A stretch of DNA of 64,000 nt from JAJACP01 sp964350245 (GCA_964350245.1 CAYGJC010000004.1:1-64000); one strand, 5' to 3'; numbered from the stretch's first letter, positions 8,760-17,573 are shown. The notes: generated by a model from the sequence alone, not told the origin. Program-made: numbers and translations.

Positions 8760-10118
8760 TCATGAAAATTTCTTCATAAGGACACGAAAGGCTTCATCCT
8801 CCTTGATGCGCCCATACACGTCTTCAAAGCGGACAATATCGTCCTCTCCTAAGTACTCGCCTACCTGTACCTCGATGATTTCAAGAGGAACCTTACCTGG
8901 GTTTTCTACCCGGTGGATCGCTGATTTGGGAACAAAAATACTCTCCCCTTCATGAACTACGCTCTCTTTGTCTCCAATCGTGACAGTTGCTGTCCCATTC
9001 ACCACTACCCAGTGCTCGCTTCTGTGATAGTGCATCTGCAAGCTGAGTTTTTGCTCAGGTTTCACCTCAATTCGCTTAATCTTATACCGCTCACTCTCCA
9101 TCAAAACGGTATAAGAACCCCAGGGTCTGTGCGTGGTGAGGTGGTCATGGGCCTCTTTTTTACCGAGTTTGGTTAACTGACCGACGATCTCTTTGACTCT
9201 TTGGGAGGATTCTTTGTCTGCTACAAGCACCACATCATCTGTCTCTACAATACAAACATGATCCAATCCGATGGTAGAGACGAGGCGTTTTTCAGCATAG
9301 ATAAGTGAGTTAGTGGTGTCCAGAGCAACAACGTTTCCATGTATGACATTTTGCTGCGCATCGTGGTCGAGCCAATCATACACATTTTCCCAAGAGCCAA
9401 TATCCGACCAGGTAAGGTCGAGCGGAACCATTTTGACACGTGTACTTTTTTCCATTAGGGCGTAATCCAATGAGATATCCGGCATTGCAGAAAATTTTAG
9501 CTCAACAAGTTCAGGGCAGTGCTCCGACGCCTCTCTTTCAAACGCTTCTTTCGAAAAAGCAAACATTCCTGAATTCCAAAAATACTCTCCACTCTCTAGA
9601 TAACTCTGGGCCGTTTTTAGGTCAGGTTTCTCCACAAATTGCTCAACTACGTCTTCTTTTGTGCGTATGTAGCCATATCCTGTTTCTGGCCGTGTTGGGC
9701 GAACCCCAAATGTCACCAGATCGCCCTTTGAAGCGAGGACCTCTGCCTTGTGCACCGCTTCCCAGTATCTTTCTAAAGGGGCAATCATATGATCGGCAGG
9801 GGTGATGAGAAAAATGTCTTCTCCTTCAATTTGCCCAAAAGCGTAGGCAAGTGCAGGAGCTGTGTTTTTCCGCTCGGGTTCTAGAATGATGTTTTTCTCA
9901 AGCTCTGGATCAATCTCTTTAATTTGTCTCACCACTTCGTGGAAATAGGCTTGATTGGTGAGGATGTAGAGCGCATCGAGAATGGCGAGATTCCGTCTCA
10001 CTGTTTTTTGAAGAAACGATTCCCCGCCGTCTAAACGTAAAAATTGCTTTGGAAAGTTGCTTCTAGACAGAGGCCAGAGCCTTGTTCCACTTCCCCCTGC
10101 TAAAATAATGCCTTTCAT
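8760..10118 (-). CDS. manC: Bifunctional mannose-1-phosphate guanylyltransferase / mannose-6-phosphate isomerase
   Basis: About 452 residues from the ATG at 10118, which overlaps the stop of the upstream glycosyltransferase as ATGA. The N-terminal half is a nucleotidyltransferase with the signature GGSGTRLWPLSR and the lysine-bearing VEKP motif. The C-terminal cupin half contains HRPWGSY and the metal-site stretch QMHYHRSEHW, typical of type II phosphomannose isomerases. It would make GDP-mannose from mannose 1-phosphate and interconvert fructose 6-phosphate and mannose 6-phosphate. It is the last gene of the gmd-GT-GT-manC unit and supplies the substrate of Gmd. Length and domain order are normal for ManC/AlgA/CpsB enzymes. 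Confidence 0.93.
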   Translation of the reverse strand: MKGIILAGGSGTRLWPLSRSNFPKQFLRLDGGESFLQKTVRRNLAILDALYILTNQAYFHEVVRQIKEIDPELEKNIILEPERKNTAPALAYAFGQIEGEDIFLITPADHMIAPLERYWEAVHKAEVLASKGDLVTFGVRPTRPETGYGYIRTKEDVVEQFVEKPDLKTAQSYLESGEYFWNSGMFAFSKEAFEREASEHCPELVELKFSAMPDISLDYALMEKSTRVKMVPLDLTWSDIGSWENVYDWLDHDAQQNVIHGNVVALDTTNSLIYAEKRLVSTIGLDHVCIVETDDVVLVADKESSQRVKEIVGQLTKLGKKEAHDHLTTHRPWGSYTVLMESERYKIKRIEVKPEQKLSLQMHYHRSEHWVVVNGTATVTIGDKESVVHEGESIFVPKSAIHRVENPGKVPLEIIEVQVGEYLGEDDIVRFEDVYGRIKEDEAFRVLMKKFS

Positions 10119-11182
10119 CGTGCGCATGCCCTCTCTACAAAATCAGAAAATTCTTTTCGGAAACGGTGAATCGTAAACTGCTCGGCATTTTTACGGCACA
10201 ACTTTGGATCGATGGCCGTGTAATTTGTCACAGCATGAGCAAGTGCGCGCGCCGTTTGCTCTTGAAAAAAGTGCGCTCCTTGTTTGAGCGTTTCACATAC
10301 ACTCCCCTGTTGGTAGGCGATTACGGGAGTGCCACATGCCTGCGCCTCTAGGGGAGCGATACCAAAATCCTCCACTGCCGCATAAATAAAAGCCTGAGCG
10401 CGCTTTAAGTAGTCTTGCAACACCTCCTGAGTGACATGTCCCAAAAAGGTCACATTAGGCGGCGCGCTTTTCTCCAAGCGTTTTTTTTCAGGCCCCTGGC
10501 CAATAACAAAAAGCTGCTTGTCCTGAAGAGAGCGAAAGGCTTCGACAATCAGATCGACCCGTTTATAAGGAACCAAACGAGAAGCTGTGACAAAAAACGC
10601 CTCTTTTTTCTCGTGCAACGTAAAATTGTCTATTGAAACAGGGGGGTAGATCACTTCTGCCTCCCTCCGATAACTTTTCTCGATGCGCCTGGCAATAAAA
10701 TGGGAAATACAAGCAAAAGCATCCACTCCATTGGCGCTACGTGCATCCCAAAGACGGATTTTATGGAGCAGATAGCGGGCCAAAGGAGCCTTTTTTGTGC
10801 CCAAATATTGAGACTGCAAATCCCACGCATACCGGATGGGCGAGTAACAGTAGCAGACGTGCCGCTGGTCGGGGCCGGTCAAAACACCCTTGGCCACAGC
10901 GTGACTCGACGAGATCACCAGATCATAGCCGGTAAGATCGAGCTGCTCGATCGCAACCGGCATAAAGGGGAGATAGTAGCGGTAGAGCTTTCGAGCAAAG
11001 GGAAGTTTTTGAACCCACGTCGTGTGCGCCCGCTTATCCAAAAGGTGAGAGCGGAGATGTTCAGGAAAAAAATCGACCACAGAGAAAAGATCGGCATTAG
11101 GATAGAGCGCGAGAATCTGCTCAAGAGCTCTTTCTGCACCCGCATAAACTGTCAACCAATCATGTACGACCGCAACACGCAT
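10115..11182 (-). CDS. GT4-family glycosyltransferase (WbaZ-like, probable mannosyl/deoxyhexosyl transferase)
   Basis: A 355-residue protein with the GT-B fold pattern of family 4. The N-terminus reads VVHDWLTVYAGAERAL, an acceptor domain with GYDLVISSSHAVAKG follows, and the donor domain has YPPVSIDNF, ASRLVPYKRVDLIV and the E-x7-E type motif in AAVEDFGIAPLEAQACGTPVIAY. These are hallmarks of retaining glycosyltransferases using GDP-mannose-like donors. It starts 22 bases inside the preceding glycosyltransferase and overlaps manC by 4 bases, so it is part of a tightly packed operon. It probably adds a mannose or 6-deoxyhexose to a lipid-linked surface glycan. Donor and acceptor are inferred from neighbours only. 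Confidence 0.87.
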   Translation of the reverse strand: MRVAVVHDWLTVYAGAERALEQILALYPNADLFSVVDFFPEHLRSHLLDKRAHTTWVQKLPFARKLYRYYLPFMPVAIEQLDLTGYDLVISSSHAVAKGVLTGPDQRHVCYCYSPIRYAWDLQSQYLGTKKAPLARYLLHKIRLWDARSANGVDAFACISHFIARRIEKSYRREAEVIYPPVSIDNFTLHEKKEAFFVTASRLVPYKRVDLIVEAFRSLQDKQLFVIGQGPEKKRLEKSAPPNVTFLGHVTQEVLQDYLKRAQAFIYAAVEDFGIAPLEAQACGTPVIAYQQGSVCETLKQGAHFFQEQTARALAHAVTNYTAIDPKLCRKNAEQFTIHRFRKEFSDFVERACAR

Positions 11183-12167
11183 GGACTACCTGAAGAAATT
11201 TTTCAGCCGTCTTTTCGGCTGTGTACTCTTTTACCTTGTCTCGCCCCTTTTTGACCAACTCTTCCCGTCTTAAGGGATCATTTAACACCTGCTCGATCCC
11301 TTCTTGAATCGAGTCGATCGAAAAAGGATCAACATAATGAACCGCCTCACCACACACTTCTGGAATAGAGCCGGCGCGCCCTGCCACAACAGGGCAGTCA
11401 AAACGCATCGCTTCTAGAGGAGGAATCCCAAATCCCTCATAAGTCGAGGGAAAAACAAATAGATCCGCACCCTTGTAAAGCTGAGGAAGTGCGGCATCAG
11501 GCACATAACCCGCGTAATGGACGTGAGCGGGAAGATGTACTTCACCAAACTGTTTACCTACAACGACAAGAGGGGGTGCCTTTCTGATTTTTTTGTGTGC
11601 TTCAATCAGTCGGACAAGATTTTTATGTGGCTTTACATTCCCAACATAGAGCAGATACCGCTTCGGAAGCCCCCGGATTAGCTCTACCCCTTCATTGGGT
11701 AAAGAGCAGCTGGGAACAATGGCCATTTTCTGAGGGCGAAAGCAATATTTTTCTATTTCGTCTGCGGAAAACTGTGAGTCGGTCATCACATAGTCTGAGA
11801 GGCGAAGAGCAGCCGGAATCACAACTTTGGCGTAGATTTTCTGCGAAAAAGAAAGGGAGGAGAGATGCGCCAAATGGAACACATCATGAACCGTCACAAG
11901 TCGCTTTTTTGCGCGTATCGGCAAAAGAGGAATATTAAAGTGGGGTGACCAAAAAAGATCACAGCGAGGAATTTTCCGCGGCAATTCGAACTGCTCAGCG
12001 AGCGAGTAAATCTCACTTTTGATGATCATTTGAGCGGCCGGATAATCAAGAGGCTCTTTAACTAAAAGAGTGAGTTGAAACGGTGTTAAAAAGGGAAGAA
12101 TCGCTTTGAGATGTGTGCCGATTCCCGATCCGTTATAGAGACGCGCATCAACACACAGATGCAGCAT
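11160..12167 (-). CDS. GT4-family glycosyltransferase
   Basis: A 335-residue GT-B enzyme. N-terminal features include VDARLYNGSGIGTHL, the glycine-rich acceptor-side loop. The donor-side domain has YVGNVKPHKNLVRLIEA and FVFPSTYEGFGIPPLEAM, with the E-x7-E pair of GT4 enzymes. It overlaps gmd by 20 bases and the next transferase by 23. The LYVGNxxPHKN motif is common in mannosyl- and rhamnosyltransferases of O-antigen and capsule loci, which agrees with the GDP-mannose pathway genes beside it. The exact linkage formed cannot be deduced. Confidence 0.87.
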   Translation of the reverse strand: MLHLCVDARLYNGSGIGTHLKAILPFLTPFQLTLLVKEPLDYPAAQMIIKSEIYSLAEQFELPRKIPRCDLFWSPHFNIPLLPIRAKKRLVTVHDVFHLAHLSSLSFSQKIYAKVVIPAALRLSDYVMTDSQFSADEIEKYCFRPQKMAIVPSCSLPNEGVELIRGLPKRYLLYVGNVKPHKNLVRLIEAHKKIRKAPPLVVVGKQFGEVHLPAHVHYAGYVPDAALPQLYKGADLFVFPSTYEGFGIPPLEAMRFDCPVVAGRAGSIPEVCGEAVHYVDPFSIDSIQEGIEQVLNDPLRREELVKKGRDKVKEYTAEKTAEKFLQVVHACCGRT

Positions 12168-13218
12168 CTAGCAGAGCCTCCCTTTGCGCGAGTAGATAAT
12201 CTTCACGAGCCATCTCTTTAACCAGCGCCTCAAATGAAGTGGCAGGCTTCCACCCCAATTTATCAAAAGCTTTAGAAGAGTCGCCGAGCAGCGTTTCCAC
12301 CTCCGCAGGACGAAAATAGCGAGGGTCAACCTGGACAATCACCTGCCCAGGCTTTAGGGGGTGTGGAAAATCTGACTCGACCGCTTGCACCACACCGCGC
12401 TCATCGAGACCTTTTCCCTCCCAGCACAAGGTAATGCCCAGCTCTTTGGCTGCAAGTTGTACAAATTCTCGAACGGAGTGTTGCTCACCTGTCGCAATGA
12501 CATAATCGTCTGGTTCATCTTGTTGCAGCACACGCCACTGCATTTCCACAAAGTCGCGCGCATGCCCCCAATCGCGAAGAGCATTGAGATTGCCGAGCCT
12601 CAGCTCCTTTTGCGCGCCGGTCAAGATCCGTCCCAAAGCGCGCGTGATTTTACGAGTCACAAATTTCTCTCCCCTCAAGGGAGATTCATGGTTAAAGAGA
12701 ATCCCATTACAGGCGAATAAACCATAGGATTCACGGTAGTTCACTGTAATCCAGTAGGCGTACATTTTGGAAACGGCATAGGGAGATCTTGGATAAAAAG
12801 GAGTCGTCTCTTTTTGCGGCACCTCCTTCACTTGTCCAAAGAGTTCAGAGGTGGAGGCTTGGTAAAACCGGCTCTTCATGCCCAATAGACGGATGGCCTC
12901 AAGAATGCGCAGGGGACCTAGTGCATTTACATTGGCCGAAAACTCCGGTTTTTCAAACGAGACAGCCACATCACTTTGGGCACCTAAATTATAAATCTCG
13001 TCGGGTTCAACCGTTTGTAAAATACGACACAGACTCCCAAAATCGGTCAAATCGCCGGTGTGCAAATGCAGATCCTCTGCTTCTTTCAGACGGATGGTAT
13101 TGTCCACCGACGAGTGCCGCTTTAATCCGTGGACTGCATACCCTTTTTCTAATAAAAGCTCGGAAAGGTAAGCGCCATCTTGCCCAGTCACTCCCGTAAT
13201 CAATGCTTTTTTCTTCAT
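12148..13218 (-). CDS. gmd: GDP-mannose 4,6-dehydratase
   Basis: About 356 residues from the ATG at 13218, which has AGGA 4 bases upstream. The frame stays open to another ATG at 13329, but that extension is a degenerate copy of the N-terminus and lacks a clear ribosome-binding site. The protein shows the extended SDR Rossmann motif GVTGQDGAYL, STSELFG, and the catalytic YxxxK in YAVSKMYAYW, as in Gmd. It converts GDP-mannose to GDP-4-keto-6-deoxymannose using NADP. No reductase or epimerase for GDP-rhamnose or GDP-fucose lies nearby, so the final sugar is uncertain. It is first of the operon and divergent from thrS. Confidence 0.92.
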   Translation of the reverse strand: MKKKALITGVTGQDGAYLSELLLEKGYAVHGLKRHSSVDNTIRLKEAEDLHLHTGDLTDFGSLCRILQTVEPDEIYNLGAQSDVAVSFEKPEFSANVNALGPLRILEAIRLLGMKSRFYQASTSELFGQVKEVPQKETTPFYPRSPYAVSKMYAYWITVNYRESYGLFACNGILFNHESPLRGEKFVTRKITRALGRILTGAQKELRLGNLNALRDWGHARDFVEMQWRVLQQDEPDDYVIATGEQHSVREFVQLAAKELGITLCWEGKGLDERGVVQAVESDFPHPLKPGQVIVQVDPRYFRPAEVETLLGDSSKAFDKLGWKPATSFEALVKEMAREDYLLAQREALLDAASVC

Positions 13219-13329
13219 CGCTTCCTGTCTAACCGTTCCATGCACCTCATACCCTTTTTCAAGAAGTAAACGGGTGAGATATCTGCCGTTTTGTCCTCTG
13301 ATTCCAATGATCAATGCTTTTACTACCAT
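13219..13329 (-). repeat. Degenerate in-frame duplicate of the gmd N-terminal coding segment
   Basis: These 37 codons from the ATG at 13329 translate to a sequence parallel to the first 37 residues of Gmd: both contain KALI.G, GQ.G.YL, LLLEKGY and VHG, but here the nucleotide motif is GIRGQNGRYL instead of GVTGQDGAYL. It reads in frame into gmd. Either Gmd really has a duplicated nucleotide-binding strand, or this is the remnant of a tandem duplication or of a lost neighbouring SDR gene. The better ribosome site at 13218 favours the remnant view. Confidence 0.7.
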
Positions 13330-13381
13330 ATGAGTCTGGATCTTTGCGCTTTTCTTTTCAACACTTGTTGTGTACTATTTC

Positions 13382-13396
13382 CCTCGAAAGTCGAGG
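13382..13396 (+). promoter_or_regulatory. Hairpin overlapping the thrS Shine-Dalgarno
   Basis: CCTCGA-AAG-TCGAGG is a perfect 6-bp stem with a 3-base loop just before thrS. Its 3' arm contains GAGG, part of the GAGGA ribosome site of the ATG at 13403. Folding would limit access to the thrS start. E. coli thrS is known to be translationally autoregulated by leader hairpins next to its start site; a similar role here is inference. Confidence 0.4.
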
Positions 13397-13402
13397 AAGA
13401 AT

Positions 13403-15331
13403 ATGTCCACAATCCAAGTTAAATATAAAGATAAATTTGTTGAACTGGCTGAAGGAAGTTCCGCTGCCGATCTGGCCAAAGCAGTCAACCAAACCGCTCC
13501 CGATCAAGCGCTGGCCGCCTCTATTAACGGCATCACTGTTGATCTTACCCATCCACTCAACGAGGGCGATGAGGTGATTCTATGGTCCTTTGCAGATCCC
13601 GAAGGTAAGGAGATTTATTGGCATAGTTCGGCTCATGTTCTTGCTCAAGCCGTCTTGCGCCTTTATCCAGAGGCCAAGCCCACTATTGGTCCGCCCATTG
13701 AAAAGGGTTTTTACTACGATTTTGCCAACCTACACATCTCTGACGAAGATTTTGGAACCATCGAAAAAGAGATGGAGCGGATTGTAAAAGAAAACTATAA
13801 AACCGAGCGGGAGATTTTACCAGATAAAGAGGCCGCCCTTAAGGCATTTGGGGATAACCCTTATAAAGTTGAGCTGATCCAAGGGTTTGAAGACGCGACT
13901 CTCACCGCTTATCGACAAGGAGAATTTCACGATCTCTGTCGCGGTCCGCACATTCCTAATGTCGGAAAAATCAAAGCGCTTAAGGTTCTCAAAACATCCG
14001 GAGCCTATTGGCGCGGCGACTCCTCCCGAGAGATGCTCACCCGCATCTATGCCATCACTTTTCCAGACAGAAAAATGCTCCGCGACTACCTCCATCAAGT
14101 TGAAGAGGCCAAAAAAAGAGATCACAAAGTCATTGGACCTAAACTGGGCCTCTTTTCTCACCGTGAAGAAGCCCCTGGAATGGCCTTTATCCATCCCAAA
14201 GGCATGCTCACCTGGAATGCCCTTCTCGATTATTGGCATGCCTGTCATGAACAAGCAGGCTACGTTGAGATTAAAACGCCTGTTATGATGAGCCGTGAGC
14301 TCTGGGAACAGTCGGGTCATTGGCAAAATTACCGACAAAACATGTACACCTCGGAAATTGAAGAGCGTGTCTTTGCCATCAAGCCGATGAATTGCCCCGG
14401 ATGCATGCTCTACTACAAAACGGATATGCACAGCTATCGTGAGTTTCCTTTGCGCATCGCTGAAATTGGGCATGTCCATCGCCACGAGGCTTCAGGGGCC
14501 ATTTCGGGCTTGATGCGCGTACGCAGTTTCCACCAAGACGATGCCCATATCTTTATGGAGCCGCACCAAATTGAAGAGGAGATCCTTCAAGTGCTCCATC
14601 TTGTCGACGAGATCTATACGACCTTCGGCTTAGAGTATCACCTTGAGCTTTCGACACGCCCTGACGAAGACACAATCGGCACCGACGCGCAGTGGGAGCA
14701 CGCTACAAACTCTTTAAGACGTGCCCTTGATCGAAGTGGTAAAGCGTACAAAGTCAGTGAAGGTGAAGGGGCTTTTTACGGTCCTAAAATCGATCTTCAT
14801 ATTCGGGATGCGCTGGGGCGTACCTGGCAATGTGGCACCATTCAGCTCGACATGGCTCTTCCTGAACGGTTCGAACTAGAGTATGTCGACTCAGAGGGGA
14901 ACCGGAGCCGACCAGTGATGATTCACAGAGCCCTTTACGGTTCAATCGAGCGCTTTTTCGGTATTCTGATTGAACACTTCGCAGGTAAATTTCCCCTCTG
15001 GATGAGTCCGAGACAAGTGCGTGTGATTCCTGTTGCCGATCGCCATTTAGAGTACGGAAATCGGCTCAAAGAGCAGCTTGTCGCTGAAGGGTTCCACTGC
15101 GAAGTAGATGATACCAATGAGTCGGTCAGTAAAAAGATTCGCCTTGCCCAAATCCAGCAGGTCAATTATATGCTCACCATTGGAGACAAAGAGGTAGAAA
15201 ACAGTACCATTGCTCTGCGCACCCGCGATAACGTGGTGCACGGGGAGATGCCATTCGAGACCTTTTTAGCCCATATTTCTGAAGAAAAAAAGACGCGCGC
15301 ACTACACTCACCCTGGAGTCAATCAACATGA
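13403..15331 (+). CDS. thrS: Threonyl-tRNA synthetase
   Basis: 642 residues starting at the ATG at 13403, which has GAGGA 5 bases upstream; an upstream in-frame ATG at 13370 would add 11 residues of no known domain. Residues 1-62 are a TGS domain. The editing domain carries H74-SSA-H78 and a distal RGPHIP element. The class II core has MNCPGC with the zinc-ligand Cys at 331, RIAEIGHVHRHE (motif 2) and the anticodon-binding C-terminal domain. It charges tRNA-Thr in the cytoplasm. Its stop overlaps the ATG of the ParA gene, and the order thrS-ParA-gp6D-CT584 is the chlamydial order CT581-584. Confidence 0.97.
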   Translation: MSTIQVKYKDKFVELAEGSSAADLAKAVNQTAPDQALAASINGITVDLTHPLNEGDEVILWSFADPEGKEIYWHSSAHVLAQAVLRLYPEAKPTIGPPIEKGFYYDFANLHISDEDFGTIEKEMERIVKENYKTEREILPDKEAALKAFGDNPYKVELIQGFEDATLTAYRQGEFHDLCRGPHIPNVGKIKALKVLKTSGAYWRGDSSREMLTRIYAITFPDRKMLRDYLHQVEEAKKRDHKVIGPKLGLFSHREEAPGMAFIHPKGMLTWNALLDYWHACHEQAGYVEIKTPVMMSRELWEQSGHWQNYRQNMYTSEIEERVFAIKPMNCPGCMLYYKTDMHSYREFPLRIAEIGHVHRHEASGAISGLMRVRSFHQDDAHIFMEPHQIEEEILQVLHLVDEIYTTFGLEYHLELSTRPDEDTIGTDAQWEHATNSLRRALDRSGKAYKVSEGEGAFYGPKIDLHIRDALGRTWQCGTIQLDMALPERFELEYVDSEGNRSRPVMIHRALYGSIERFFGILIEHFAGKFPLWMSPRQVRVIPVADRHLEYGNRLKEQLVAEGFHCEVDDTNESVSKKIRLAQIQQVNYMLTIGDKEVENSTIALRTRDNVVHGEMPFETFLAHISEEKKTRALHSPWSQST

Positions 15332-16098
15332 AAACGATAGCCGTTTGCAGTTTTAAAGGCGGAACCGCCAAAACATCGACCACACTCCATTTAGGAGCTG
15401 CTCTTACCCGTTACCATGGAGCCTCTGTTCTGCTCATCGACTTTGATGCTCAGGCCAACTTGACGGCAGGCCTTGGATTTGACCCCGACGAACACGACAG
15501 TCTTGCTCCCGTTTTGCAGGGCAATCTCTCTGTTGAAGAGGTGATTCGGAAAACCGACGAGCCTCATCTAGACTTGATTCCTGCTGATACGTGGCTCGAA
15601 AGGGTCGAAGTGACAGGAGCACTTGCCGCTGATCGCTACTCGCATGAGCGACTCAAACACACTCTCAACTCTCTCTCCTACGACTATATCCTCATTGACA
15701 CCCCTCCCTCTCTCTGTTGGCTTACAGAATCGGCCCTAATTGCAGCCCACCACACCCTGATCTCAGCGACTCCGGAGTTTTATAGCATTAAGGGCCTCGA
15801 GCGCCTTTCTCAGTTTATCGATACCATTGCGGAGCGCCATCCCTTAGATGTACTGGGTGTTGCCCTCTCCTTTTGGAATCCGCGTGGGAAAAACAATCAG
15901 GCCTTCATTGACCTGATTGAGAGAACGTTTCCGGGTAAGCTCTTTAATACCAAAATCCGCCGCGACATCGCTGTTTCCGAAGCCGCAATCTACGGACAGC
16001 CCGTCTTTGAAGCCAATCCAGCCAGTCGCGCGGCAGAAGATTATTTAGCGCTCACAGACGAAATCTTAATGAAACTAGGGTCTGAAATTTTAGTGTAA
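15328..16098 (+). CDS. ParA/Soj-family ATPase (CT582-type, related to chlamydial plasmid pGP5-D)
   Basis: 256 residues. The deviant Walker A is KGGTAKTS at residues 10-17, with both signature lysines, followed by DFDAQANLTAGLG and the Walker B region YDYILIDTPPSL. These define the ParA/MinD family of membrane- or DNA-bound partitioning ATPases. The start ATG overlaps the thrS stop (ATGA), implying translational coupling. The next gene is the pGP6-D-like protein, the same pair found on the chlamydial plasmid and in the CT582-583 locus. No ParB gene is seen in this window. The role may be chromosome partition or positioning, which is inferred. Confidence 0.92.
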   Translation: MKTIAVCSFKGGTAKTSTTLHLGAALTRYHGASVLLIDFDAQANLTAGLGFDPDEHDSLAPVLQGNLSVEEVIRKTDEPHLDLIPADTWLERVEVTGALAADRYSHERLKHTLNSLSYDYILIDTPPSLCWLTESALIAAHHTLISATPEFYSIKGLERLSQFIDTIAERHPLDVLGVALSFWNPRGKNNQAFIDLIERTFPGKLFNTKIRRDIAVSEAAIYGQPVFEANPASRAAEDYLALTDEILMKLGSEILV

Positions 16099-16109
16099 AG
16101 CAGGTTGAC

Positions 16110-16868
16110 ATGGCAAAACTCTCTTCGATATTACAACAGCGCTTCTTGAAAAAAGAGAAGCCCAAAATGTCCGAACTGGCCGAAAAAAGCTCCCAGGGAG
16201 AGCTCACCGTCTTCTCCGGCATTTTTGGAGTCGGAAAGCTCGGCGAAAAAGAAAAAACAGCAATCTCCGAGCTTCTGCAGAAATTTTCTCCTGAGGAGAG
16301 CCTCGATATCTCCGCTGACCTTACCTCACTTCTTGCCATTACATCGGAGGTCAAGGCAATCAATAACCAGGCGGCTATTTTGCACGGTGAGCGGATCAAG
16401 CAGGCGCAAACGATTCTCAAAAACTACCGAGATGGAGCCTTTACTGCTTGGCTCAATGCAACCTACGGTAACAGACAAACCCCTTATAACTTTTTGCAGT
16501 ATTACGAGTTTCACTCTCAAATTCCTAAAACACTTCACGCTCAAATTGAATCTATGCCCCGTCAAGCCGTCTACACGCTAGCCAGCCGGCAGGGCTCCTT
16601 AGACCAGAAACAAGAGGTGGTGCGCAACTACAAGGGAGAGACCAAACAAGAAATGATTACCCTTATCCGTACCCTCTTTCCTCTTGATGAGAAAGACGGG
16701 CGGAGAGAGGATGTCGGTGAATCGACCCTCAAGACACTGCAACGCCTGGTGACCACCTTTGAACGCTCTCAGGTGAAGATGAGTCAAAAACAAAAAAAAT
16801 CGATGCACGCCTTGCTCGCCCACCTCGGCTCGCTGGTTGATGTATGTGAAACAATAGAAAGGAGTTAA
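16110..16868 (+). CDS. pGP6-D-like virulence-plasmid-related protein (CT583-type)
   Basis: 252 residues, close to the length of CT583 and of plasmid pGP6-D. It is polar and helix-rich, with no signal peptide or membrane segment. The central part (LNATYGNRQTPYNFLQYYEF, SMPRQAVYTLASRQG) has the character of the Gp6D family, and the position between ParA and the CT584 homologue supports the call. Coming directly after a ParA ATPase, it may act as the partner or DNA-binding component of that system, but no biochemical function is established to my knowledge. It starts 11 bases after the parA stop. Confidence 0.85.
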   Translation: MAKLSSILQQRFLKKEKPKMSELAEKSSQGELTVFSGIFGVGKLGEKEKTAISELLQKFSPEESLDISADLTSLLAITSEVKAINNQAAILHGERIKQAQTILKNYRDGAFTAWLNATYGNRQTPYNFLQYYEFHSQIPKTLHAQIESMPRQAVYTLASRQGSLDQKQEVVRNYKGETKQEMITLIRTLFPLDEKDGRREDVGESTLKTLQRLVTTFERSQVKMSQKQKKSMHALLAHLGSLVDVCETIERS

Positions 16869-16869
16869 C

Positions 16870-17421
16870 ATGCCGGAGCAGACACGAGACAAAGCCATTA
16901 TTGATGACCGTATCATCATGCTTTTCGAAGGAAACATGAAACGGATTTTCGCTATGAAGATCACAAGATCCACCTTTCGGGAGATCCAAAATGTGATCTT
17001 AAACTGCACCAACCAAAACAAAGAGCTGGCTAACTTTTTGTTCGAGACTCTTTTAACCGGTCAGATCAAAGTCAATATTCCTAATGAAAAACACCGTGAA
17101 ATTCTCGAAGATGTGATCAAAAATTTCACCATTCCTGCTCGCCTTGCTAAAGAAGTGTATGAGCGGGGTGAATTTGTGAATATCATCACCTCTGATCTTG
17201 TCACACAACAAGATCAGCATGCCTTTCTCAACCGTCTCCGTCGCATTGATGGAGAAGAGTTTATTTTCATGTCTGACACGCAAAATACGCTTCATCTGGT
17301 GCAGCACTTTGTCGGTCGCCTGTATGAATTGGATGGCAATCCTAAGGCCAAAGAAGAGCTTTCCAAATACAAAAAAGAGCTCGGCATGATTGCTGAGCGG
17401 TTAAAAGAGTTAAGCACATGA
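16870..17421 (+). CDS. CT584-type chlamydial protein (reported type III secretion associated)
   Basis: 183 residues, the same length as I recall for CT584. It starts two bases after the preceding stop, with AAAGGAG in front. The protein is soluble and helical, with no membrane segment. In C. trachomatis CT584 has been proposed as a needle-tip-like type III secretion protein, though this is debated. The order thrS, ParA, Gp6D, CT584 is conserved here. Its stop overlaps the tatA start (ATGA), whereas in C. trachomatis trpS (CT585) would follow. That junction marks the left edge of a large insertion relative to Chlamydiaceae gene order. Confidence 0.88.
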   Translation: MPEQTRDKAIIDDRIIMLFEGNMKRIFAMKITRSTFREIQNVILNCTNQNKELANFLFETLLTGQIKVNIPNEKHREILEDVIKNFTIPARLAKEVYERGEFVNIITSDLVTQQDQHAFLNRLRRIDGEEFIFMSDTQNTLHLVQHFVGRLYELDGNPKAKEELSKYKKELGMIAERLKELST

Positions 17422-17573
17422 TAGGTGGTTGGGAGCTCATCTTAGTCCTCTTCGTCGTTTTGGTCCTGTTTGGAGGCAAGCGCCTCCCCGAATTTGCCCG
17501 CAGCTTGGGTAAGGGGTTGCGTGAGTTTAAAAAAGCTTCACAGGGCATTGACGAAGAGGAAGAGAAAAAATGA
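17418..17573 (+). CDS. tatA: Twin-arginine translocase subunit TatA/TatE-like
   Basis: A 51-residue protein beginning MIGGWELILVLFVVLVLFGG, one membrane helix, then the hinge KRLPEFARSLGKGLREFKKA, the classic amphipathic TatA helix with the FG-x-x-x-LPE signature, and an acidic tail. It is shorter than most TatA proteins, resembling TatE. The ATG overlaps the stop of the CT584 homologue, and its own stop overlaps the tatC start (ATGA), so the genes are translationally coupled. With TatC it would form the pore for folded proteins. A clear client in the window is the twin-arginine Rieske protein at 29376-29873. Confidence 0.93.
   Translation: MIGGWELILVLFVVLVLFGGKRLPEFARSLGKGLREFKKASQGIDEEEEKK

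Noticed and set aside
10700..11254. Plus-strand open frame of 184 codons opposite the two glycosyltransferases
   Set aside because: It is antisense to genes with clear GT4 motifs, has no domain and no start signal.
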